Assembly: GCA_964634385.1 (NCBI GenBank)
Contig: CAZWIZ010000009.1
Location: 1 to 64,000, forward strand
Origin: JAFGXW01 sp964634385
Lineage (GTDB): Bacteria; Bacillota_I; Bacilli_A; Izemoplasmatales; Izemoplasmataceae
DNA: 64,000 nucleotides
Direction: 5' to 3'
A program made the translations under genes and the position numbers. Positions within the stretch are counted from its first letter, which is position 1; each line of letters begins with the position of its first letter. Below the pieces are notes generated by a model, which saw only the letters and a program-made list of their open reading frames with translations, did no database searches and was not told where the DNA came from. Positions 44,266 to 54,055 of this stretch are shown here, piece after piece.

Positions 44266-45648
44266 TTAAATATGCCTAATAACTTCAAATCTTTCCATTT
44301 TATAAGATTCATCATCACTTATTCCTGCCTTTTTCTTGGCGATACTTACCTGTTGCTCAACTGTGTCTATGCCTTCCAAATTAGGTAATAACAATCCTAT
44401 TTTGTAATTGTTAGAAACAATTACCCCATACTTTTTAACATCTAAATCATTAAAAGAGGAAATTGGTTCAGATGGATATAATATATCAACCTTATATTGT
44501 AAATAAGGTAATTCATTTTTCTTAACTTCAGTAAATCGAGGATCTTTTGTTCCTGTTTTTATAGCATTTCGGATAATTTCTTCCGCAATACAATGAGTTG
44601 TAGGACTAGTTGTACCAATACAACCTCTTAAATTATTATCTTTATGTATTGAGACAAAAACTCCTGCTCGAGAATCAATCATTTCATGTGGGACATTGTT
44701 TGGAATTTCCATTTTTTCACGGTTTTCAATATAGTACTCTAATGATTCTCTAGCAAGCAAGATATAAGGGTCTTCATTTTGTCTTATCAATTTTACATTA
44801 GCAATAGATTGTAACTTATATTTTTCTAAAAACAATCTTGTTTTATCCTTACCTAAAACAAGATATTTTGAAATAGCGTACCCTACACCAAAAGGACCTT
44901 CATATGATAAAAGTTCCGCATCAACATTATATCCATCAAGAAATCCAGACATTAAAATAAAGGAATTTAGTCCACATTCAGCTGCTTTTTTAACAAGATG
45001 AGAATCAATGGTAAGAAGTTTTAAAAAATCTCCTATAGCTAACGCTTCAGTTATTTTTTTATCAAAAATAAGACCTTCTTTTATATATCCATACGGACCA
45101 TCTTTTTTTAATTTATGAGATAAGTCACCACTCGAAATCCAAACAACTTTCTTTTCCTTTGGAATAACTGATTGAATTAATTTCCCAAGTTTATAATGAC
45201 TTAATGATGGCAACCCAGAAGGACTAATACGAACTAATTTATAATCTGTATAGTGTTGATTAATAAAATATAAAGGAACCATTGTTCCATGATCTAACCT
45301 AGGATTTATTTCACCTTGTGTTCCAGCTGGAATGTTTTGTTTCTTTGCTTCTTTTGAAATCACATTCACGAGTGATTCATCATATTTTACTGTAATTTCA
45401 ACATTAGATGCTCCAAATTGATTAAAATTACCTATCGCAGATGCACCTGGTGAAATATGAAAATAATCAGCATACACTTGAGCATGAGGAGATGAAATTA
45501 TTATTGTATCTGGCTTAATCAGTGCAATTTCTTTTGAAATGCTTTTATAAGCAGCAATTGTTTTTTTAATATGTTGTTCTTCTCCTTTTCCAATTCCAGG
45601 AATAATTAATGGTGGGTGAGGAACTACGAATGTAGCAATAATAGCCAT
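44266..45648 (-). CDS. AmmeMemoRadiSam system: MEMO-AMMECR1 fusion protein
   Basis: A 460-residue two-domain protein. Residues 1-265 are MEMO / extradiol-dioxygenase-like (VVPHPPLIIPGIG at the N-terminus, SSPHAQVYAD, LDHGTMVPLYFI, WISSGDLSHK). Residues about 285-460 are AMMECR1 (ARESLEYYI, VFVSIHKDNNLRGCIGTT, FTEVKKNELPYLQYKVDIL). These are the A and B parts of the three-part AmmeMemoRadiSam system; the radical SAM part lies 6 bp upstream. Its biochemical reaction is not established. Confidence 0.9.
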   Translation of the reverse strand: MAIIATFVVPHPPLIIPGIGKGEEQHIKKTIAAYKSISKEIALIKPDTIIISSPHAQVYADYFHISPGASAIGNFNQFGASNVEITVKYDESLVNVISKEAKKQNIPAGTQGEINPRLDHGTMVPLYFINQHYTDYKLVRISPSGLPSLSHYKLGKLIQSVIPKEKKVVWISSGDLSHKLKKDGPYGYIKEGLIFDKKITEALAIGDFLKLLTIDSHLVKKAAECGLNSFILMSGFLDGYNVDAELLSYEGPFGVGYAISKYLVLGKDKTRLFLEKYKLQSIANVKLIRQNEDPYILLARESLEYYIENREKMEIPNNVPHEMIDSRAGVFVSIHKDNNLRGCIGTTSPTTHCIAEEIIRNAIKTGTKDPRFTEVKKNELPYLQYKVDILYPSEPISSFNDLDVKKYGVIVSNNYKIGLLLPNLEGIDTVEQQVSIAKKKAGISDDESYKMERFEVIRHI

Positions 45649-45654
45649 TTTATT

Positions 45655-46533
45655 TCATCTTCTTTCTTGAATATTTCCTAAATAGACATTTTTAAATCCG
45701 AAATCGTGCGCTATTTTTTCAGCCATTAATAATGTTTCTTTTGGTGTTATAGAAATATCTTTCATTTTGTATGCAGGGAAAAATCTAGAGATATGCCATG
45801 GGGTATTTACACCTACATATTTTTTTAAATCCTTAGCAATAGAAATAATATCTTCTTTTTTATCATTTAGCCCAGGAATAATTAAAGTGGTTACTTCTAA
45901 ATGTACTAAAGCTTCTTTCATTATTCTCATATTATCTAATATAATTTTAGGATTTCCTAAAGAATATTTTTTATATAAATCATTTTGCCCTTTATAGTCA
46001 ACATTGGCCGCATCTAAATATGGCAATATTAATTTTAATGTTTCTTTTGACATATACCCATTTGTTACCCATATATTCTTAAGACCTTTATTTGTGGCTA
46101 GTTTCATTGTATCATATGCGTATTCAAGGAAAATAGTTGGTTCAGAATAAGTATACGAAATAGATGGACAATGATAGTATAATGCATTATCAATATGTTC
46201 TTTTGGTGATACATTCTTACCTTCAATACTTTTATTAAGTTTAGGACTTTGAGAAATAGTATGGTTTTGACACCAAGGGCAATCCATGTTACATCCAACT
46301 GTCGCAAAAGAATATGTTTTTGTGTTTTTTAAAAAATCGTTTAATGGTTTCTTTTCTATTGGATCAATACTAGCCGCAATTGTTTTCCCGTAATTTAATA
46401 CAAGTAATGTTCCTTTATTGTTTTCACGTACCCCACAAATTCCTCTTTCTCCATCTTTCAAAATACAAAAGTGACTACAAACAAGACATTTTACCATTGA
46501 AGATGATAACTTTTTATATAAAATAGTTTCCAT
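45655..46533 (-). CDS. AmmeMemoRadiSam system radical SAM enzyme
   Basis: A 292-residue PflA-related radical SAM protein. The CxxxCxxC cluster motif is CNMDCPWC (C81, C85, C88). An upstream Cys group (C16, C19, C23, C33) could bind zinc or a second cluster. The N-terminus CSHFCILKDGERGICGVREN is characteristic of the group. AGGAG lies 6 nt before the ATG. First gene of the pair with the MEMO-AMMECR1 fusion. Substrate unknown. Confidence 0.92.
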   Translation of the reverse strand: METILYKKLSSSMVKCLVCSHFCILKDGERGICGVRENNKGTLLVLNYGKTIAASIDPIEKKPLNDFLKNTKTYSFATVGCNMDCPWCQNHTISQSPKLNKSIEGKNVSPKEHIDNALYYHCPSISYTYSEPTIFLEYAYDTMKLATNKGLKNIWVTNGYMSKETLKLILPYLDAANVDYKGQNDLYKKYSLGNPKIILDNMRIMKEALVHLEVTTLIIPGLNDKKEDIISIAKDLKKYVGVNTPWHISRFFPAYKMKDISITPKETLLMAEKIAHDFGFKNVYLGNIQERR

Positions 46534-46676
46534 AATATCTCCTATACTAATATTTTAAATAATAGATAATTTCTCACCTTAATAATATCACTTAATGTAT
46601 TCTCTTGCATTATTATTTTATCTATTATTAATATCTTTAAAATATAAACTACTCTTTTAAAAGATAGGAAATATAA

Positions 46677-46724
46677 AAAAGATGAATAATTTTTACATGA
46701 GTAAAATAATATTATTCATCTTTT
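46677..46724 (-). terminator. Terminator after the CASTOR/POLLUX-like gene
   Basis: Perfect 14-bp stem AAAAGATGAATAAT / ATTATTCATCTTTT with a 20-nt loop that can pair internally (TTTTAC/GTAAAA); 20 bp after the stop at 46744. Confidence 0.85.
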
Positions 46725-46743
46725 ATTCTATTAATTAATGTAT

Positions 46744-48564
46744 TTATAATTTCATTAAAACAATTAAATCATTTTCGTGTATTTCAAATGCTTCCATTTT
46801 ATGTAAATCTTCTGAAAAAATTTGTAATTCACCATTCCTAAAATAACCAAAAGGAATAATTTTTTTATGGAATGCACTATAAAGTGAAGTTATAAAAGTT
46901 TTTTTATTTGGAAAACTAATTGGGAATTCTTCATCAAGTAAACTTGTTACTTTACGAATAATAATTTCCTGATCATCTTCTTCCTCTTCACTAATTTTCA
47001 GTGTAAGAAGATTTTCATAAAATGAACCAGTTTCTTCTATCAATGCTAGTTTACTTAATAAAAGTGAAATTATTTTATTAGAAATAATTGTATTATTAAT
47101 ATTAAAGTCTTTTGTAATATTATCATTCTTCGGATCTAGTAATTCAACAATAATATTAACATCATCTCTTTCTAGTTTTCCTTCTAAATATATTAAATTA
47201 TTAATAACATTAGCGTCTAAACTATCATTATCTTGATTCTCATCGCTTAATAAAACAATTGTTACTGGCTTACTAGAATTATTTACTTGTTTTACAAGAT
47301 CTTCAATATCTTCATCTTTTATCCATTCAGCTTTAAAATCTACATTATATATTTTCTTGTATTCTCTAAAAGCGGATAATATAAACTGTAACTTATTATT
47401 TTCACCTATAAGATACACATCTAAATTAGTTGCTTCATTATAATGTTTTGTTTTTAAAGATTTCGTTGTAATTTTTATGTTTGAAGTTATGTTTTTCATT
47501 TTATCGTTAAGAGCTAGTACAAAAAGATTATTGTTCTTTCTAGCTAGAGGAACACAATCTGAATGATTAGTTAAACATTCATCAAATGATGTATTTTTTA
47601 AATAGTATACTTCTGATCCTTCAAAGGAAAAAAGTGATAAATAAACATCCTCCATTAAATTATGAATAATAGTTTGTGCAATAATTTGTCCTAATCTTCG
47701 ATCAAAGCATATTGGAAGTAACGTATGTTTCTTTAAAGTATGAACTACTTTACCCATTATTTCTATTTTTTGTTTTGTTTCTATTTTTTTAATTTCAGCT
47801 ACAATAGGTGGAGTATGTTTAAATTCAATTCGGCCAAGATTAAGAATAATCTTAATAACATTCAAATCGCTTTTTGACATATCTTTTGTAACATTTTCAT
47901 AAGTACCCTTATTCATTATAATAATTGTAATTGCTTCTTCTATTGAGATATCAAATAGATCACTAGCAATTAAGGGATCTCCATTTTTCACTAGAACCTT
48001 TAATTTCGATAAATCTTTATCATTATTATCCATTTTATTTATTGCATTAATAATTTGTTTTTCAGCATAAAACTTATCAACATCAGCTAAAATCATTAAT
48101 GTTACATCTTCGTCTTCAACATTTACTAAATCAGCAACTAGTTCAGGAACTTTATTATTCCAGTTAAGTACAACAATATGATTAGTTAAATATACTTTTC
48201 CAGATCCGCTTTTTTTCTTTTGAAAATATTCTTTTATTAAATTGGTTGTTAAAGCAATGATTGTTCCTGTAAAAAGAACCATTCCAATTATTAAAACAAT
48301 TACAGCCAAAAACAAAGTATATGGATTTTCTATCTGTAAAATAGCATTTGGTGTTAGGAGCCATTTTAAACTACCATTAGCAAAAGCATCAAGAAAACTA
48401 GTAAATGAATCATCAATTAATAGCGCTATCTCAGCCGCAATACATAATATTACAATATTAATTAAAACCATTGTTAAAATCACAAACAACGTTGGTCGTT
48501 TATATGTTTTAATGCTTACAAGACTTCTCATTTTTACTAATTTTGCTTTTAGTTTTTTTATCAA
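46744..48564 (-). CDS. CASTOR/POLLUX-like ion-channel-related protein
   Basis: A 606-residue protein. Two hydrophobic segments (about 22-45 and 82-108) flank an external loop, then a large cytoplasmic part starts with NHIVVLNWNNKVPELVADL, the hallmark of CASTOR/POLLUX/DMI1-related RCK-like domains; a second TrkA-like Rossmann unit appears at about 375-470 (NLDVYLIGENNKL) and a TrkA-C-like end. No GYG filter is visible. The start is a TTG, 7 nt after GGAGG; the first ATG would come 11 codons later with no such site. Probably a regulated cation channel; ion specificity unknown. Confidence 0.75.
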   Translation of the reverse strand: MIKKLKAKLVKMRSLVSIKTYKRPTLFVILTMVLINIVILCIAAEIALLIDDSFTSFLDAFANGSLKWLLTPNAILQIENPYTLFLAVIVLIIGMVLFTGTIIALTTNLIKEYFQKKKSGSGKVYLTNHIVVLNWNNKVPELVADLVNVEDEDVTLMILADVDKFYAEKQIINAINKMDNNDKDLSKLKVLVKNGDPLIASDLFDISIEEAITIIIMNKGTYENVTKDMSKSDLNVIKIILNLGRIEFKHTPPIVAEIKKIETKQKIEIMGKVVHTLKKHTLLPICFDRRLGQIIAQTIIHNLMEDVYLSLFSFEGSEVYYLKNTSFDECLTNHSDCVPLARKNNNLFVLALNDKMKNITSNIKITTKSLKTKHYNEATNLDVYLIGENNKLQFILSAFREYKKIYNVDFKAEWIKDEDIEDLVKQVNNSSKPVTIVLLSDENQDNDSLDANVINNLIYLEGKLERDDVNIIVELLDPKNDNITKDFNINNTIISNKIISLLLSKLALIEETGSFYENLLTLKISEEEEDDQEIIIRKVTSLLDEEFPISFPNKKTFITSLYSAFHKKIIPFGYFRNGELQIFSEDLHKMEAFEIHENDLIVLMKL

Positions 48565-48726
48565 GAAAATCCCTCCTACTCATATTTTAATAATACCATA
48601 TCAAAAAAAGAAATAATATAATCATTTTAGGATTGTAGTTATCTAGATATTAATAGTTATACTAGTATCATTATAATACATTATTTAGTTCATTTCAATA
48701 TTTCAAAAAACACTTTATCTTAATTA

Positions 48727-50319
48727 CTATTTAATTTCTAATTGTGATAATATCTTCTCAGTTACTTTAATTCCATCAATTGCGGCTGATACTATTCCTC
48801 CTGCATATCCAGCACCTTCACCTGTTGGATATAGTCTATTAAAATTAGTACTTTGTAATGTTAAATTATCTCTAAGTATTCTAACAGGTGATGATGATCT
48901 TGATTCAACTCCTGTTAACAAAGCATCATCATTATCAAATCCTTTTAATTTATTACCCATATCATTAAATGCTTCTAAAAGTGCATTATTTATTTCTTCG
49001 CTAAATAATAATCTTAAATTAGAATAAGTAACTCCAATTGGATAACTAGGTAATACAGTTCCGAGTTCTTTTGTTACTACATTATTTTTAAAATCTTTTA
49101 CTGTTTGTAAAGGAGCTTTATAGTTGCTTCCTCCTAAAAGAAAAGCTTTTTTCTCTAAATCTCTTTGAAATTTTATCCCAGCTAATGGATGAGAACTATC
49201 AAAATCTTTACTATCTACTGTAACTAATATTGCACTATTAGCATTTTCTTTATTTCTCTTATATTCACTCATTCCATTTACTACTAACATTCCCTCTTCA
49301 CTTGAAGCCGATACGACACTTCCTCCCGGGCACATACAAAACGTATATACTCCTTTACTATTAGAAGCTTGGTACGTTAATTTATATTCCGCACTACCCA
49401 GCAAAGGATTATTATAATTTGTTCCAAATTGTGCTTTGTTAATCATTGATTGTTTATGTTCTATTCTTAATCCTACTCCAAACGGTTTTTGAACTATATC
49501 ACATTTATTATTATAAAGCATTTCTATTGTATCTCTACTACTGTGACCAATAGCTAATATGACATAATCGTAATATTTTATTTCATTATTAACCGTTATC
49601 TCAATTCCTTTTTTTAAAGGTTTGATATTAGTAACTTTACTATTAAATAATACCTTTGATCCCAAAGATATTATTTCTTTTCTTATATTTTTAATTATTC
49701 CAACTAGTTTATCTGTCCCTATATGAGGATTTGAAACATATAATATTTCTTTAGGTGCCCCTGCTTTAATTAATTCTTTAAAAAGCCATTCACCTCTAAA
49801 ATCTTTTTTCCTAGCGGTTAACTTACCATCACTAAATGTTCCCGCTCCACCTTCACCAAATTGAATATTTGATTCTGGATTCAATATTTGTTTTTTATTG
49901 AATTCATTAATAGATTTGATTCGGTTATCAACTTCTTCACCACGCTCAAACACAGTAACTTCTACTCCTGCCTTAGCGAACATCAATGCACTAAAAATAC
50001 CGGAAGGGCCAAATCCAATAATCGCTATTTTTTTTGTTTTATTATATTTATTTTCTAAATAATTTATCATTTTATTTTTAAATATATATTTAGTAACATT
50101 AGGTATTTTTTTAGATAAGATTCCTTTTTCACCTTTTACTTTAACAAGTATATTATAAACAAAAAAAATATTATCTTTTTTTCTAGCATCAATTGATCTC
50201 CTTTGAATATTATAATCTAAAATATTTTCTTCTGATATTCTCAATTTCTTAGATAATATATTAATTAGGTTAGATTGTTCAATATTAATTTTTATTTTCA
50301 TTTGACTAATAAGCAACAT
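48727..50319 (-). CDS. FAD-dependent dehydrogenase of the COG2509 type
   Basis: A 530-residue flavoprotein. About 90 N-terminal residues form a small extra domain, then the FAD dinucleotide fold IIGFGPSGIFSALMFAKAG, VFERGEEVDNR, GEGGAGTFSDGKLTAR, and the C-terminal FAD contact RLYPTGEGAGYAGGI. The family is widespread but its reaction is unknown; CMCPGGSVV is a typical conserved stretch. GAGGT lies 7 nt before the ATG. Monocistronic. Confidence 0.85.
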   Translation of the reverse strand: MLLISQMKIKINIEQSNLINILSKKLRISEENILDYNIQRRSIDARKKDNIFFVYNILVKVKGEKGILSKKIPNVTKYIFKNKMINYLENKYNKTKKIAIIGFGPSGIFSALMFAKAGVEVTVFERGEEVDNRIKSINEFNKKQILNPESNIQFGEGGAGTFSDGKLTARKKDFRGEWLFKELIKAGAPKEILYVSNPHIGTDKLVGIIKNIRKEIISLGSKVLFNSKVTNIKPLKKGIEITVNNEIKYYDYVILAIGHSSRDTIEMLYNNKCDIVQKPFGVGLRIEHKQSMINKAQFGTNYNNPLLGSAEYKLTYQASNSKGVYTFCMCPGGSVVSASSEEGMLVVNGMSEYKRNKENANSAILVTVDSKDFDSSHPLAGIKFQRDLEKKAFLLGGSNYKAPLQTVKDFKNNVVTKELGTVLPSYPIGVTYSNLRLLFSEEINNALLEAFNDMGNKLKGFDNDDALLTGVESRSSSPVRILRDNLTLQSTNFNRLYPTGEGAGYAGGIVSAAIDGIKVTEKILSQLEIK

Positions 50320-50407
50320 ACTATTACCTCTTTCTTAATACAATTCTTAACTAATTATACAACTATTTTTATAGGTATTCTAAACAATAAATTATATTTT
50401 TAAAAAA

Positions 50408-50431
50408 AAATAAGTTTTCTCAAACTTATTT
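50408..50431 (-). terminator. Terminator of ktrA
   Basis: 10-bp perfect stem AAATAAGTTT / AAACTTATTT, 4-nt loop, long T-run on the minus strand; overlaps the ktrA stop codon. Confidence 0.85.
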
Positions 50432-51085
50432 TCTTAACCAATTATTAAATTTCTCTAAATCTGTATTTTTACCAATTAGCAACAATTGATCTTTATTTTC
50501 AATAACATCTGCTGGAGTAGGAATAATAATATTTCCGTCTCTTCTTATCGCGACAACATTAATATTAAATTTGTTTCTAACATCTAGGTTAATAATTGTA
50601 GAATCAATAATTTTTGATGTTACATAAACAACTATAAAACTATGACTTTCATTTAAATCAATATAATCTAAAACATTGTTAGCTACTATTCTACTAGCTA
50701 ACCTTTTACCTGATTGTTGTTCAGGCTGAACAATTTCATCTGCGCCTAGTTTTAATACTACTTTAGCATGATCATTATTTTGAACTTTAACAGTAATTTT
50801 ATTTACTCCTAAATCTTTTAAAATTAATGTTGTTAAAATACTACTTTGGAGTTCTTCTCCTATTGCCACTACAACATGATCAATACTAGAAATACCTACT
50901 TCTTTAAGAGCTAAAGTATCAGTTGAATCTAGCGTAACTGCGTGAGTCGCAATTTTACTCATTTTAGCTATAACTTCAGGATCTTTATCAATTACTAAAA
51001 CATCTACTTCTTTTCTTATTAGTTCTTCTACGACACTTTGTCCAAAACGTCCCATACCAATAACTGCAAATGATTTTTTCGCCAT
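50426..51085 (-). CDS. ktrA: Potassium uptake regulator KtrA/TrkA family
   Basis: A 219-residue cytoplasmic gating subunit: RCK-N Rossmann fold with GMGRFGQSV (about 8-16) and acidic end of beta2 VLVIDKDPE, then an RCK-C domain (about 135-219). The ATG at 51085 follows GGGTGG by 5 nt and gives the normal KtrA length; a longer frame from 51115 lacks a site. The membrane partner KtrB is not adjacent. A CASTOR/POLLUX-like protein lies two genes away. Confidence 0.92.
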   Translation of the reverse strand: MAKKSFAVIGMGRFGQSVVEELIRKEVDVLVIDKDPEVIAKMSKIATHAVTLDSTDTLALKEVGISSIDHVVVAIGEELQSSILTTLILKDLGVNKITVKVQNNDHAKVVLKLGADEIVQPEQQSGKRLASRIVANNVLDYIDLNESHSFIVVYVTSKIIDSTIINLDVRNKFNINVVAIRRDGNIIIPTPADVIENKDQLLLIGKNTDLEKFNNWLRK

Positions 51086-51217
51086 TTTTACCACCCTTAT
51101 TTCATTAGATTTCAAACCTTTGAATAACTGTTTTCTTTGGCTTAATATATATTACCAACTATCTTATGATATGTCAAATAATTAATGAGTGCAAATACAA
51201 CATAAAATTTTATATTA

Positions 51218-51226
51218 TGATATAAT
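51218..51226 (+). promoter_or_regulatory. Extended -10 promoter of the CPBP gene
   Basis: TGA-TATAAT; no good -35. AGAGGTGG and the ATG follow 20 bp later. Confidence 0.55.
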
Positions 51227-51245
51227 TGTCACTAGAGGTGGTATT

Positions 51246-51995
51246 ATGGCCAAAAATAAAATGAATTATTTAATCTTAATAATTTACGCAACGGCAATGA
51301 TTTCTATAACGCTTATTCAAATAATTGTTATTTCGTTTTTTCCAAGTATTTTAGAAAATGTTGATTCATATACATTATTTAGTAGTATTACTAATTTATT
51401 GTTATACGTTTCATTGTTCATTTTGTTTTTTTTAATATTTAAAGACTATTTAAAAAAACAATTCATAAATTTTAAAGCTAATAAAAATCATTTCTTTTTA
51501 TTAATTCTTATAGGATTTGTTGTAATGATGCTTGCCTCATTCGGTAGTTCTATAATTTTAGAATTTCTAGGAATTACAGAAACAAGCGCAAATCAAGAAT
51601 CATTGAATATGTTGTTAGAAGGTACACTGTTTGATAAAATATCTCTTTTTATATTCGCTGTTCTTCTTGTACCATTAATTGAAGAATTAGTTTTCAGAAA
51701 AGCCATTTTAGAACTATTTTATATTAAGGTACGTGAAACCGATAATCTAAAAGTCATTAAAGTTAAAAAAATCATTTCCGCCATATTCGCTATTATTGTT
51801 AGTAGTTTAGTTTTTGGATTTATCCATATTATGTCTTTTGAAACCGAACAATTATTACAAATTATTTATTATGCTGGTCTTGGTGCTGTATTAGGAACTG
51901 CATACTTAGCTTCAAATAAAAATATATTAGTCCCAATTTTAATGCATTTCTCATTAAATCTAATGGTTACCGCAATACAATTATTAGGAATGTAA
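51246..51995 (+). CDS. CPBP-family intramembrane metalloprotease (Abi/CAAX type)
   Basis: A 249-residue membrane protein with about seven helices. The protease motifs are complete: EELVFRK (EExxxR), FGFIHI (FxxxH) and HFSLN (HxxxN). AGAGGTGG lies 5 nt before the ATG at 51246; an earlier ATG (51189) lies ahead of the promoter and is rejected. Such proteins act in immunity to self-made bacteriocins or in protein maturation; no bacteriocin gene was found here. Confidence 0.88.
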   Translation: MAKNKMNYLILIIYATAMISITLIQIIVISFFPSILENVDSYTLFSSITNLLLYVSLFILFFLIFKDYLKKQFINFKANKNHFFLLILIGFVVMMLASFGSSIILEFLGITETSANQESLNMLLEGTLFDKISLFIFAVLLVPLIEELVFRKAILELFYIKVRETDNLKVIKVKKIISAIFAIIVSSLVFGFIHIMSFETEQLLQIIYYAGLGAVLGTAYLASNKNILVPILMHFSLNLMVTAIQLLGM

Positions 51996-52023
51996 AATAT
52001 ATAATTTTTATAAAATTTATTTT

Positions 52024-52063
52024 AAAGACTTAAAAACATTTTATCTCATTGTTTTAAGTCTTT
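52024..52063 (+). terminator. Terminator after the CPBP gene
   Basis: 12-bp stem AAAGACTTAAAA / TTTTAAGTCTTT with 16-nt loop and T-run. Confidence 0.85.
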
Positions 52064-52171
52064 TTTTAATAAACTAACATATATATATAACAACTAAACC
52101 AGCATTAGATAGCCCTTAAATCGTAAATTATAAAAAATTTTAAAAACCATTTTATCGTTTTAAAAAAATAC

Positions 52172-52221
52172 TTTACTTTTTTGTGTTGAGTGCTATAATA
52201 TTATAGACCGAACATTCGGTC
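52172..52221 (+). promoter_or_regulatory. Promoter and TetR-type operator of the multidrug ABC pair
   Basis: TTTACT (52172-52177), 16 bp, TGC-TATAAT (-10 at 52194-52199). Immediately at the expected start point lies the palindrome GACCGAACATTCGGTC (52206-52221; 7-bp arms, 2-bp centre), of the kind bound by TetR-family repressors. It is conspicuously GC-rich here. Confidence 0.8.
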
Positions 52222-52276
52222 GGGTAGTTAAAATATATATTAAGCATATATTATTACATGCAGAATTGAGGAAAAA

Positions 52277-54055
52277 ATGATTAAATTATTAAAATACATG
52301 AAATGGTGGTATTGGCTATTTGTTTTAGCTATGGTTGGTATTGTTTATCAACAAGTTTCATTTGATTTATCCATTCCTGAATATATTGGTAATATTATTC
52401 GATATATCGGAATTGGAGCAAATTCAGGTATATCACAAACATCTGAAATCTTACACGAAGGGTTAAAGATGTTTGGTGTCGCTTTAGGAAGTATCTCTTT
52501 AACAATTATTGTTGGTTTAATCGCATCAAGAATAGGATCAGGATTAGCGAGAAATATTCGAGAAGCACTTTATCAAAAAGTTGATCAATTCAGTATGAAA
52601 GAAATAAATGAGTTTTCGACTGCTTCTTTAATAACTCGTTCAACAAATGATATAACGCAAGTTCAAATGGCAGTAATTTTCACACTTAGGATGGCTATTA
52701 CAGCACCTATTATGGCAATAAAGGGAATTACTAAAATCACTGGAATCAGTGATGAAATGTCTTTAATTGTCGCAGTAGGAATTGTTCTTATTATGATAAT
52801 GATAAGTGTTATTTTTATTAACGTTTTACCACGTTTTCGAAAAATTCAATCTTTAACAGATGATTTAAATTTAGTTACAAGAGAAAACATAACTGGTATT
52901 CGTGTTATTCGAGCATTTAACTCTGAAAAATACGAAGAGGAAAAATTTAATGTTGTAAATTCATCATTAACAAAAACAAATTTAGAAGTAAATTTCGCAA
53001 TGGCATTTATGATGCCAGGAATGCAGTTAGTTATGAGTGCTGTTAATCTGGCAATTATTTGGTTAGGTGCAATATTAATTAATAACCTCAGTCTTGGTTC
53101 AAATCCTATTGAAGGATTAGCACTTGAAACACAATTTGTTACTTATGCTAATATGATTATTATTAGTTTTATGATGTTAATTATGTTATTTATAATGATA
53201 CCTCGTGCACAAGTATCTGGTAATCGGATTAATGAAGTGTTACAAAAATTCATTACTGTGAAAGATGCAATAATGACATCACCCATAGTCATTACTAATT
53301 CAAATAATCCAATTATTGAATACAATCATGTCAACTTTAATTATGAAGGTGCTCATGAAAACGTATTAAATGATATCAATTTAAAAATATACCCTGGTGA
53401 AACTATTGCGATTGTTGGTTCTACTGGTAGTGGTAAATCAACAATGGTTAATTTAATACCACGTTTTTATGATGTATCTAGTGGATCATTAAAAATATTT
53501 GGTAAAGATATTAGAAAGTATTCTCAAGAAGATTTACATAATCTAATTGGATATGTCCCGCAAAGTGGAACATTATTTTCAGGAACAATTCGTTCAAATA
53601 TAAAGATTGGTAAAGATGATGCAACTGATGATGAAATTTTAAAAGCACTTAAAATATCGCAAGCAATGGAATTCATTAATAAATTAGATGACGGACTAGA
53701 TGCTAGTATATCTCAAGGTGGAAAAAATTTCAGTGGTGGGCAACAACAACGTTTAGGAATTGCTCGTGCTGTTGTACGACAACCAAAAATATATATATTT
53801 GATGACTCATTTAGCGCACTTGACTATAAAATTGATAAGTTGCTTCGCAAGGAACTTACTGAACAATTACCAGATGCAACAAAATTCATTGTTGCTCAAA
53901 GAATTGGAACAATTATAGATGCTGATAAAATTATAGTTTTAGAAAAAGGTAAAATCGCTTGTTTAGGTACGCATAAAGAATTACTTCAATCATGTGAAGT
54001 TTATAAAGAAATTGCTTTATCACAATTATCAGAGGAGGAAATTAATCATGGCTAA
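52277..54055 (+). CDS. Heterodimeric multidrug ABC exporter, degenerate-site half
   Basis: A 592-residue half-transporter with a six-helix membrane domain (about 1-320) and an ATPase domain: Walker A GSTGSGKST, signature FSGGQQQ, Walker B YIFDDSFSALD. The catalytic Glu after Walker B is Asp and the H-loop His is Gln (VAQRIG), which marks the degenerate-site half of BmrC/LmrC/TM287-type heterodimers. Translated from an ATG 14 nt after a weak GAGG; it overlaps the next gene by 8 bp. It pumps lipophilic drugs or lipids; cargo not shown. Confidence 0.92.
   Translation: MIKLLKYMKWWYWLFVLAMVGIVYQQVSFDLSIPEYIGNIIRYIGIGANSGISQTSEILHEGLKMFGVALGSISLTIIVGLIASRIGSGLARNIREALYQKVDQFSMKEINEFSTASLITRSTNDITQVQMAVIFTLRMAITAPIMAIKGITKITGISDEMSLIVAVGIVLIMIMISVIFINVLPRFRKIQSLTDDLNLVTRENITGIRVIRAFNSEKYEEEKFNVVNSSLTKTNLEVNFAMAFMMPGMQLVMSAVNLAIIWLGAILINNLSLGSNPIEGLALETQFVTYANMIIISFMMLIMLFIMIPRAQVSGNRINEVLQKFITVKDAIMTSPIVITNSNNPIIEYNHVNFNYEGAHENVLNDINLKIYPGETIAIVGSTGSGKSTMVNLIPRFYDVSSGSLKIFGKDIRKYSQEDLHNLIGYVPQSGTLFSGTIRSNIKIGKDDATDDEILKALKISQAMEFINKLDDGLDASISQGGKNFSGGQQQRLGIARAVVRQPKIYIFDDSFSALDYKIDKLLRKELTEQLPDATKFIVAQRIGTIIDADKIIVLEKGKIACLGTHKELLQSCEVYKEIALSQLSEEEINHG

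Noticed and set aside
40467..46533. Defence island around the helicase and radical SAM genes
   Set aside because: No restriction, methylase, toxin, CRISPR or viperin-type signatures; the radical SAM protein clearly belongs to AmmeMemoRadiSam.
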